Origin: Olsenella sp.
GTDB lineage: Bacteria; Actinomycetota; Coriobacteriia; Coriobacteriales; Atopobiaceae
Assembly (NCBI GenBank): GCA_022648325.1
Contig: JALCMG010000006.1
Location: 79,061 to 143,060 of the forward strand
Direction of reading: 5' to 3'
Length of the DNA stretch: 64,000 nucleotides
A model generated the notes under the pieces. That model ran no database searches and was not told the DNA's origin. It saw only the letters and a list, made by a program, of their open reading frames with translations. Numbering within the stretch: position 1 is the stretch's first letter; the number at the start of each line of letters is the position of its first letter. Of the stretch, positions 57,074 through 64,000 are shown piece after piece. A program made the translations under genes and the position numbers.

Positions 57074-58802
57074 CGTGCGCAACAAGAGCGAGAACGAGCT
57101 CGAGAGCCCGGTCACCGAGGTCCCCATAGACGTGCCGCCCCGCATGGTGCTTGTGCGCTGCCCGCACTGCCGTCACGTGGTCGAGGCAGCGGTCCTCTCG
57201 CAAGGGCTTGACGTGTGCCCGCGCTGCGGCCACCACATGCGCCTCTCGGCAAGGCGGCGCATCAAGCTCATCGTGGACGAGGGCAGCTTCGTGGAGTGGG
57301 ACGAGGGGCTGGGGCCGCGTGACGTGCTGAACTTCCCCGGCTACCAGGAGAAGCTCTCCGCCGCCGAGGCGGCCTCGCACGAGCGCGAGGCCGTGGTGTG
57401 CGGAGAGGCCACCGTTGGCGGCGAGCGCTGCGCACTCTTCGTGATGAACTCAGCGTTCATGATGGGGTCCATGGGGAGCGCCGTGGGCGAGAAGATCACG
57501 CGGTGCTTCGAGCGGGCAACCGAGGCCGGCCTCCCTGTCGTTGGGTTCACGGTTTCGGGCGGCGCGCGCATGCAGGAGGGCGTCACCTCGCTCATGCAGA
57601 TGGCCAAGGTCACCAATGCGGTGCGTAGGCATGGCGACGCCGGCCTGCTCTACGTGGCCGTGCTCACCGACCCCACCACGGGCGGCGTCACGGCGAGCTT
57701 TGCCATGGAGGCCGACATCTGCCTGGCCGAGCCCGATGCCCTTGTCGCATTCGCCGGGCCGCGCGTGGTGGAGCAGACCACGCACAAGCGCCTGCCGGCG
57801 GGGTTCCAGCGCGCCGAGTTCCTTCTCGACCATGGGTTCGTGGACATGGTCGTGGCGCGGGCGGAGCTTCCCGCCACCCTGGCGTACCTGCTCTTCCTGC
57901 ACGACCATGCGGCGCTGGCAGATCCCTCGCACGAGGTGCCGCAGTGTGCGGTCGCCTTCCCGGACGAGCCGCGCTGGCCTGCCCCACGCCATACCCAGCC
58001 CCCGCTCAAGGCAGAATCCGTCACGCCGTACGACCTCGTGCACCGCGTGCGCGATACCAACCGCGCGAGCGTTCCCACCGTGGCCGAGCAGGTCTTCTCG
58101 GGCCTCATCGAGCTCCACGGCGACCACCTCTTTGGCGATGACTCCGCCATAGTGGGCGGAATCGCGCTTCTCGGCAGACGCCCCGTGACCGTCATCTGCA
58201 CGGACCGCGGCCGCACCACCAAGGAGCGCGTGGCCAGGAACTTTGGGTCTCCGGAACCCGAGGGCTACCGCAAGGCGCTGCGTCTCATGCGGCAGGCCGA
58301 GAAGTTCGGCCGTCCCGTGGTGTGCCTGGTGGACACGTCCGGGGCCTTCCCCGGCATGGAGGCCGAGGAGCGCGGCCAGGGTGCCGCGATTGCAGACGAC
58401 ATCCTTGCCATGAGCGGCCTTCGCGTGCCCGAGGTGAGCGTCATCATGGGCGAGGGCGGATCCGGCGGCGCGATTGCCCTGGCTACGGCCGACCGGGTGC
58501 TTATGCTCTCCGACGCCGTCTACTCCGTGGTGAGTCCCGAGGCGTGCGCGTCCATCCTCTGGAAGACGCCAAAGCGAGCGGGGGAGGCCGCCGAGGCGCT
58601 GGGCATCACGGCGCCCACGCTGGAGCGACTTGGTATCGTGGACGGGGAGATCGACGCCGCGGGGCTGGGGACGCCCGAGTTTGCGGCCCGGCTTGCCGGC
58701 AGGCTCCGCGAGGAACTCGCCCAGCTCGAGGGCAAGGACGCCGAGGAGCTTGTCTCTGCGCGCTACGAGAGGTTCCGTAGGATGGGGAGGTTCGACGCAT
58801 GA
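57066..58802 (+). CDS. accDA: Fused acetyl-CoA carboxylase carboxyltransferase (beta-alpha, AccD-AccA)
   Basis: This single polypeptide of 578 residues combines both carboxyltransferase subunits that make malonyl-CoA. The AccD part (about 1-280) has a four-Cys zinc ribbon (CPHCRHVV...CPRCGHHM) and the acyl-CoA site SGGARMQEGVTSLMQM. After a linker near 295-320, the AccA part shows DRGRTTKERVARNFGSPEPEG, LVDTSGAFPGMEAEERGQG and GEGGSGGAIALA. AccA and AccD are usually separate genes, and no separate copy is present. The ATG at 57066 lies inside accC. Confidence 0.94.
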
Positions 58803-59671
58803 GCGAGGACACTGCTGCAAGGCCCATAGGAATCGTGTGCGACAGCTCTGCTCCGCTCACGCGGGCCGAGGCTGCGGCGCTGGGATGCGAGCTCGTCTCG
58901 ATGCACTACCTGGTTGACGGGGTGCGGCGCGCAGAGGTGTACGAGGGCGAGAACGACGACTATGACGCCCTCTACCGCAACGCAAAGATCCTGGGCACGG
59001 AGGCGGTCTTCCAGTCCGCGTGGGCAAAGGCCTTCCGCGGGCTCCTCGAGGGGGGTTCCGACGTGCTGTGCATCACGATGTCGTCGAGGCTCTCGGGCAC
59101 GTATCGGAGCGCCAAGGAAGCGCGGGCGCAGCTCGCGGACGAGGGCTTCGCCGCTTCGAGGATCGCGGTGCTCGACTCGTGGACCACGTCCGGCGGGCTC
59201 GACTTTCTCATCCAGCGCGCCCGCAAGCTTATTGTGGGCGGCGCCACACTCGAGGAGACCGTCTCGCAGCTTGAGGGCGCGAGGGCGCGGCAGGGGATTG
59301 TCTTCACCGTCCCCAGGCTGGACGTGCTGAGAAGGTCCGGCCGCCTGGGAGCCACGCGCCGCGCGGTGGCAGGAAAGCTCGACCGCTACCTCATCATGGT
59401 GCTTGACCAGGGCGGCATTCGCGACGTCGACGTGGCACATGGTACCACGGCCGTGGCGAGGTCGCTGGTCAAGCAGGTGCCCGAGGGCGCACGAGACGGG
59501 CTGCTCATCGTGACGGGCTACGGCAACTCCGATGCGACGGGTGCCGTTATCGACTGCATCAAGAGGCGCCTCCCGCAGGCGGAGGTCTCCGTGCGCGACG
59601 GAGGGCCGGTTGTCTCGCTTCACCTGGGCGTGGGCTCGGTGAGCCTTGCCTGGGACGTGCCTGGCGAGTAG
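58799..59671 (+). CDS. DegV-family fatty acid-binding protein (FakB-like)
   Basis: This 290-residue DegV protein has the N-terminal GIVCDSSAPLT, the MSSRLSGTYRSAK lipid/phosphate loop and C-terminal LHLGVGSVSLAW. DegV proteins bind a fatty acid; FakB members present it to the kinase FakA for phospholipid synthesis. Its start overlaps the accDA stop (ATGA), making it the last gene of the fatty acid operon, which supports a lipid role. No fakA-like kinase lies in the window. Confidence 0.9.
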   Translation: MSEDTAARPIGIVCDSSAPLTRAEAAALGCELVSMHYLVDGVRRAEVYEGENDDYDALYRNAKILGTEAVFQSAWAKAFRGLLEGGSDVLCITMSSRLSGTYRSAKEARAQLADEGFAASRIAVLDSWTTSGGLDFLIQRARKLIVGGATLEETVSQLEGARARQGIVFTVPRLDVLRRSGRLGATRRAVAGKLDRYLIMVLDQGGIRDVDVAHGTTAVARSLVKQVPEGARDGLLIVTGYGNSDATGAVIDCIKRRLPQAEVSVRDGGPVVSLHLGVGSVSLAWDVPGE

Positions 59672-59745
59672 GGCTGGACTGCAGCAGTGCCGCTCTCTGC
59701 TCCGGTGGCGGCGCTGACTTCAACTTTGCCTTGTGGGCGCGTGGT

Positions 59746-59995
59746 CCTTGTTACCGGGCCGTCGCGATGTCCGAGCGTTTTTCCAGATAACAACAACAGC
59801 CCCTCGATATGCCGGTAACTGCGGCAATGATGCAGTACTCGTTGTTACCGGCCGGCGGCTTCCGTCAGACCGTATCTGCGAAAACAATCATGGGCCAAGA
59901 CGGGCCGGTAACAACGAGTGAGTGTGCAGGAAGGAAGCGCGCAGTACGGGAGCAAGATGAGCGCAAGGTGGCACACGGCCCTTGTTACCGGCCCG
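59746..59995. repeat. Family C palindromic units, two copies plus a half
   Basis: Unit 3 spans 59747-59819 (CTTGTTACCGG to GCCGGTAAC) and contains TTTTTCCAGATAAC, the inverse of the internal motif in the 47.5 kb unit. Unit 4 spans 59838-59918 with perfect 16-bp arms CTCGTTGTTACCGGCC/GGCCGGTAACAACGAG. A half unit lies at 59981-59995. The 59672-60011 interval holds no gene. Confidence 0.82.
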
Positions 59996-60011
59996 ACAAG
60001 CAATTCGAGCA

Positions 60012-60908
60012 TTACCCCAGCTCGCGGATGAGGTACTCCGCAAAGCGCCGCGCCGCCAGTGGCAGCGTGGCCGAGTTTCTCCATCCCAGGGTAATCGTGC
60101 GCCGCGGCTCCTCGCGGATGGGGCGCACCCCAACGCCGGACTCAAAGCCCGTGAGCATCATCTCGTAGAGGATCGTGACGCCCAGTCCCTGCCGCACCAT
60201 GGCGAGGATCGAGTAGTCGTCGGTGACCTCGTAGCACACGTGTGGCGAGAGGCCCGCCTCGGCGAAGGCGCGCAATGTGACCGACTCGCGGCCCTCGTCT
60301 AGCAGGATGAACGGCTGCGTGGCGAGGTCTGCCAGCGTGAGCTCGTCCTTCTCGGCAAGGGGGTTGTCGGGCGGCACAACTGCCATCATGCGGTCCGGAC
60401 CAAACGAGTGGGACTCCAGCCCCGCTGCCTCGGCGTCTGCCAGGTTGGTGAAGCCCAGGTCGCACTCGCCGGTGTGCACCCACTCCGCGATCGAGGTGTA
60501 CTCGCTCTGCCGCAGGTTGAAGCGAACCGAGGGGTACAGACGCCTAAAGTCGAGCATGGGGCGGGGGAGAAGGTTCCTGCTCACGCTGGTGAAGGTGCCT
60601 ATCGTGATGGTGGCGCTGCCCAGGCCCTGGACCTCGCGCTGTTTCTCGGCAAGCGCCCGCTCGTCTCGCGCGACCGCCTGGAGGTAGGGCATGAACTGGC
60701 ATCCGTCCTTGGTGAGCGTGACGCCGGCGCGCCCGCGTTCCACGAGCGTGCACCCAAGCTCGCGCTCGAGGGCCTTGACCGTCTGCGACACCGCGCTCTG
60801 CGTGTAGCCCAGGCGGTTGGCGACCTTGGTGAAGCTGCCCTCCTCGACCACGTCGACAAAGATCGCGTAGCGCGAGTAGTGAGCCTGCGTGTTTGCTTCC
60901 TGCGCCAT
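60012..60908 (-). CDS. LysR-family transcriptional regulator
   Basis: This 298-residue LysR protein has an N-terminal winged helix (FVDVVEEGSFTKVANRLGYTQSAVSQTVKALERELG). A C-terminal periplasmic-binding-like effector domain (about 95-298) follows. It is divergent from the AzlC-AzlD gene across a 106-bp A/T-rich spacer, the usual arrangement for a LysR regulator and its target. The effector is unknown; branched-chain amino acids are plausible only by association. Confidence 0.93.
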   Translation of the reverse strand: MAQEANTQAHYSRYAIFVDVVEEGSFTKVANRLGYTQSAVSQTVKALERELGCTLVERGRAGVTLTKDGCQFMPYLQAVARDERALAEKQREVQGLGSATITIGTFTSVSRNLLPRPMLDFRRLYPSVRFNLRQSEYTSIAEWVHTGECDLGFTNLADAEAAGLESHSFGPDRMMAVVPPDNPLAEKDELTLADLATQPFILLDEGRESVTLRAFAEAGLSPHVCYEVTDDYSILAMVRQGLGVTILYEMMLTGFESGVGVRPIREEPRRTITLGWRNSATLPLAARRFAEYLIRELG

Positions 60909-61014
60909 GACCGATGCCCTTCGCGCGTCCCGAACCCTTGTGGATATAGATAAGTATATCTACTTAAATTATTAGAATCATTCGTTTTACTAATAAAAGA
61001 ATCTGTTACTTAAT
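60909..61014. promoter_or_regulatory. A/T-rich divergent promoter region with LysR-type palindrome
   Basis: This spacer is markedly A/T-rich against the window background. It contains TAGATA-AGTA-TATCTA (60947-60962), which fits the LysR T-N11-A box, and -10-like sequences on both strands. It would serve both the lysR gene and the AzlC-AzlD gene. Confidence 0.55.
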
Positions 61015-61068
61015 GTGCTCAGGAAACAAAAGGGCGAGCAATTCGAACAGGTCTGGCGGGTGGTCACA

Positions 61069-61749
61069 GTGGAGATGGCAGAGACGGGCACGTTTGCCGC
61101 GGGTGCTCTTGCGGGCGAGAGGAGCGAGGGGCACCGCGGGCTGGGGCTTCTCTCCCGCCACGGCGAGGCGCTGCGCGACGGCATTCGCGACGGAGTGCCA
61201 ATCGCCCTGGGCTACCTGGCCGTCTCGTTCTCGCTGGGCATCGCCGCGCGTAAGGTTGGCCTCGCTACCAGCGCTTTGTTCGCTTGGGCACCGCTTCTCT
61301 CCGGCGTCTCAGAGGGCGTGCGCACGATTATCCTCACGGTTGCGCTCTCCGCGCTTGCGGCCGCGCTCTTCCCTGTGGATGAGCAGAACGCGGATTCCAA
61401 GGCCGCCGACCGCGCCACCGCGCCCGGGGGGATGTCTGCCGTGCGGCCTAGCATCGTTGCCTATCTCGTGGTGATGTCGGCTGTCACCCTGGGGACCAGG
61501 ATCTTGCCGCTCACGCTTATCCGGCGGCCGATCACCAACCGCTTTCTGAGGTCGTTTCTCTACTACGTGCCGTATGTCACGCTGGCCGTGATGACCTTCC
61601 CCGCGATTCTCACCGCCACCGACTCGCCGGTGGCCGAGGCGGCGGCGCTCTTTGTGGGCGTGGCGGCGGCGTGGCTGGGTGCGAGCCTCCCGCAGGTGGC
61701 TGCCGGCTGCTGTGGCGTGGTCTTTGTGCTGGAGCTGCTGCTGGCGTAG
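61069..61749 (+). pseudogene. Internally deleted AzlC fused to AzlD (branched-chain amino acid exporter)
   Basis: AzlC and AzlD normally form a two-gene exporter. Here one frame holds the AzlC beginning (GIRDGVPIALGYLAVSFSLGIAARK) followed almost at once by an AzlC-like C-terminus (VRTIILTVALSALAAALFPVDE). An essentially complete AzlD follows (IVAYLVVMSAVTLGTRILPL to the end). About 120-140 residues of AzlC are missing compared with the usual roughly 230. The frame is intact, so it could be an expressed minimal protein, but loss of the AzlC core makes transport unlikely. Start GTG 61069 follows GGGTGG; ATG 61075 or GTG 61015 are alternatives. Confidence 0.7.
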
Positions 61750-62048
61750 AGACGTGGACCGTGGCGCGGCCGGCGGTGTGGGTGGCCGGCTCGACCCTGT
61801 CCGGTTCGGCCGGCCCCGCTTCGCTCCAACAACCCCCGGCACGCCTGTCGCCGCCGGCCCTTCTCGCCCGGTCACGATTCATTACCGTTGGGACCACGGC
61901 ACCAGCTGGACGGGCATCCGCCCCGCACCAACATGTGGCGTTTTGCTCAACTGGCGTGCAACGCCTAGACGTCTCCCCAATACAGACCATACTGGTGACT
62001 TCGCGGCTGAGACAAACTCCGTTTTTTGTACGAAGGGTTGGAAGCACA

Positions 62049-63260
62049 GTGGTTTCACGCAGCAGGGCGCAGGAGGCGGACGACAAGATCACGCGCGGCC
62101 AGTGGCTGGCGCTCGCGGGGCTGGCGGTTTCGGCCTTTATCTTCAATACCTCCGAGTTCATCCCCATTGGCCTTCTCAGCGACATCGGGCAGACCTTCTC
62201 GCTCACCGAGGCACAGACGGGCATCATGATTTCCGTGTACGCATGGGGCGTCATGCTCCTCTCGCTGCCGCTCATGGTCTTTGCCTCGCGCTTCGGCTTT
62301 CGAAGGCTCCTGCTGGGGCTTCTCGCCATCTTTGCGACGGGGCAGTTCCTCTCGGCCATTGCACCCACCTACCTGCTGCTCGTTTGCTCCCGACTGGTGG
62401 TTGCCACGGCGCACGCGGTCTTTTGGTCCATCGTGATGGTGGTCGCGGCCCGCGTGGTGAGCCCGCGCCACTCGTCCACGGCTATGGGCATCGTGGCCAC
62501 GGGCAGCTCCATCGCGCAGATCTTTGGGATGCCGCTCGGGCGCGCCATTGGGCTTGCCCTTGGGTGGCGCATGACCTTCGCCGTGGTTGGTGCCGTCGCG
62601 CTGGCCACGCTGGGGTACCTGTTTGTGGTGTTCCCGTCGCTTAGCGCTGGCGAGAAGTTCACGCTGGACAAGCTTCCGGAGCTCTTCCACAATGGGCCGC
62701 TGGTCACGCTCTACGTGGCAATCTGTTTTCTCGCCACTGGGCAGTACGCGGCCTACAGCTACATCGAGCCGTTCCTCTCGCAGGCCGTGGGCCTAAGCGC
62801 GACGGGCGTCACCGGTGCGCTGGTGGTCATAGGCTGCGCGGGCCTCGTTGGCAGCTACCTCTTCTCGCGCTTCTACGACGTCCACAAGAAGGCGTTCATC
62901 GCCGCGTCGCTGGTGGGTGAGACGCTCTCGCTCTTTGTGCTGCTGCCCGCGGCGTCGTCCGTTGGCGCTACCGTAGCGGTGCTGGTCTTGTGGGGTGCAA
63001 CCGAGATGGGCTTCTGTGTCGCGTTCCAGTCGATTCTCATTTACATCACCGAGAACGACCAGGCATCCGTTGCCATGTCGATCTACTCTGGCCTGTTTAA
63101 CCTGGGGATTGGCGCGGGTTCCGCCATTGGCGGGGCGACGGTCACGCAGTTTGGTGTGGGAACGGTTGGACTTGTGGGTGGCGTGTTTGCGGCCGTGGGG
63201 ACCGTGGTCACCGTTGTGGTGATGTTTGCGCTCATGCGGCGTGCTGGCCTGCGCGCGTAG
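62049..63260 (+). CDS. MFS exporter of the SotB (sugar/arabinose efflux) type
   Basis: This is a 403-residue, 12-helix major facilitator. The opening AFIFNTSEFIPIGLLSDI and later RLVVATAHAVFWSI, TGSSIAQIFGMPLGR, AAYSYIEPFL and SGLFNLGIGAGSA closely follow my memory of E. coli SotB (YdeA). The GTG at 62049 follows GGAAG. The frame is open far upstream, but that part is not protein-like. The 299-bp upstream region 61750-62048 holds no recognisable element. The substrate is inferred from the family. Confidence 0.88.
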   Translation: MVSRSRAQEADDKITRGQWLALAGLAVSAFIFNTSEFIPIGLLSDIGQTFSLTEAQTGIMISVYAWGVMLLSLPLMVFASRFGFRRLLLGLLAIFATGQFLSAIAPTYLLLVCSRLVVATAHAVFWSIVMVVAARVVSPRHSSTAMGIVATGSSIAQIFGMPLGRAIGLALGWRMTFAVVGAVALATLGYLFVVFPSLSAGEKFTLDKLPELFHNGPLVTLYVAICFLATGQYAAYSYIEPFLSQAVGLSATGVTGALVVIGCAGLVGSYLFSRFYDVHKKAFIAASLVGETLSLFVLLPAASSVGATVAVLVLWGATEMGFCVAFQSILIYITENDQASVAMSIYSGLFNLGIGAGSAIGGATVTQFGVGTVGLVGGVFAAVGTVVTVVVMFALMRRAGLRA

Positions 63261-63299
63261 CGGGTGCTCGAGCCGAACTTACAGCGAGACTGTCATCTA

Positions 63300-63438
63300 A
63301 AATTCCGGTTGGTGGCAGTTTTGGTGAGAATCCTTATGTGAGATTGGTGTGGTGGCAAATCTCTGACCTGCGGTTTATCAGATTTTGAACTGGCTTGTAC
63401 TTGGGGTATCCCTGAAAAACTGCCACCAACCGTAATTT
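63300..63438. mobile_element. MITE-like element with 23-bp terminal inverted repeats
   Basis: The arms 63300-63322 and 63416-63438 match at 22 of 23 positions (core CGGTTGGTGGCAGTTTT). They enclose 93 bp of non-coding sequence with its own GAGATT/AATCTC stem. No clear target duplication is visible. A structured RNA is the alternative reading. Confidence 0.55.
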
Positions 63439-63873
63439 CGTGCCATCGCACTCCTGGGTGGGGCTCGATTTGCCCGCCACGGGGCGCGTTCCGTCGCCGT
63501 TGAGATGAACCCGGACGGATTTCGGACTGAGAATGTCCCAGAACGTCCATTCTCTTCCCAACAGTGCCCATGGGACAGCGAGGGCGACCGCTTGCGACAA
63601 ACTTGACTGCTCGACATATGTCCGAAAATCCCCTCTTGCAGTGCGTTGGGGCCTTGTGGACCCGCTGCTCGTCTGAGCTTGGCGTTTGCCGGTAGGAGTC
63701 CAGGAAGCAGGGGCGGTTGGCCCTCCATAGCGGGCTCCCCTCGCCGGGGAGCCCCCTCATCTCGCGCGAGTCATGGGTTTCGCTCACGGGCCCGAGCTCT
63801 CGCACCACGGCGTAGCGCTATCACTCTCCCTGTCGTGGGCGGGCACGGGGCCGTCGGACAGGTGCGGGCGGTA

Positions 63874-63897
63874 TGAATCTGAATCTGAATCTGCCCC
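63874..63897. repeat. TGAATC triplicate and probable IS left terminal repeat
   Basis: Three TGAATC units (63874-63891) run into TGAATCTGCCCC (63886-63897), which resembles IS3-family ends (TG...CTGCCCC). It lies 66 bp before the transposase start. The right end is outside the window. Confidence 0.5.
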
Positions 63898-63962
63898 AGT
63901 CTGGTTGGCAATCGGGGTCCCGCCTCGACACGATTGGCGGGACGAGGAATTGGAGGCAGACC

Positions 63963-64000
63963 ATGGGGAGGCCGAGCCCGAAGTACACGGCCGAGTTCAA
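63963..64000 (+). CDS. IS3-like transposase OrfA, 3' end outside window
   Basis: The first 12 codons read MGRPSPKYTAEF, the characteristic start of an IS3-family OrfA helix-turn-helix protein. GGAGG lies 7 bp before the ATG. Only the N-terminus is visible, so the subgroup and integrity cannot be judged. Confidence 0.65.
   Translation, partial: MGRPSPKYTAEF

Larger units (their letters stand above)
63261..63962. other. 702-bp region without a gene before the IS element
   Basis: It contains the 139-bp inverted-repeat element at 63300-63438, a GGGCTCCCC/GGGGAGCCC hairpin (63732-63740/63746-63754) and the TGAATC repeats at the IS boundary. No supported coding sequence was seen. GC content is lower in the first 200 bp. 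Confidence 0.5.

Noticed and set aside
63646..63876. Small plus-strand frame before the IS element
   Set aside because: Its composition is not protein-like, it includes the GGGCTCCCC hairpin, and no ribosome site is present.

Overview
The window is about 64 kb of high-GC, gene-dense bacterial chromosome. Gene content and order suggest a member of the Coriobacteriia (Actinomycetota), probably near Olsenella/Atopobium. The pointers are a rimP-nusA-infB-rbfA-nrnA-truB-ribF-dnaG-rpoD cluster, a FabT/FabK-type fatty acid synthesis operon with a fused AccD-AccA, a T-box ahead of ileS, an L,D-transpeptidase, and an IMP dehydrogenase of the Tritrichomonas foetus type. This placement is inferred from remembered family features, not from a search. 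No rRNA, tRNA, CRISPR array or prophage was found.

Layout. Positions 1-2116 hold SRP components (ftsY 3' part, ffh). Next come an L,D-transpeptidase on the minus strand, an RNA 2'-O-methyltransferase, class III fructose-1,6-bisphosphatase, ftsH, T-box-controlled ileS, lspA, an RluD-like pseudouridine synthase and a membrane glycosyltransferase (2.5-15.4 kb). Positions 15.8-25.3 kb carry IMP dehydrogenase, a convergent XpaC/TelA pair, a LytTR two-component pair with a degenerate kinase, and a very large GH3 enzyme with reversed domain order. Positions 25.5-33.3 kb are the accessory, decaying part: a DUF4230 pseudogene, a MerR pseudogene, leuS, a membrane protein, a membrane-anchored LuxR-PASTA protein and a 5'-truncated amino acid permease. 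Positions 33.5-45.1 kb are the translation/replication/sigma cluster, with several 4-bp start/stop overlaps that imply translational coupling. Positions 45.2-47.8 kb hold yaaA, a flavin-binding split-barrel protein and a frameshifted DUF554 gene. Positions 47.8-59.7 kb are the lipid block: birA, which would biotinylate AccB, then a FabT-like repressor with a perfect palindrome at its own promoter, then fabH-acpP-fabK-fabD-fabG-fabF-accB-fabZ-accC-accDA-degV. The last 4 kb contain a LysR regulator divergent from an internally deleted AzlC-AzlD fusion, a SotB-like exporter, a MITE-like inverted repeat, and the left end of an IS3-like element cut by the window edge.

The most distinctive non-coding signal is a set of intergenic palindromic repeat families: six copies of a CTAACCGATCG palindrome ahead of fbp, IMP dehydrogenase, leuS and rimP; four roughly 75-bp units bounded by TTGTTACCGG inverted repeats plus a half unit; 60-bp tandem units at 2.3 and 19.8 kb; two stop-codon-adjacent hairpins; and a 45-bp perfect palindrome that contains the IMP dehydrogenase stop codon. 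None contains a gene. I did not find a clearly new multi-gene system. The best leads are these repeat families, the degenerate LytTR-type kinase, the LuxR-TM-PASTA protein, the zinc-knuckle-like NusA tail and the AzlC-AzlD fusion.
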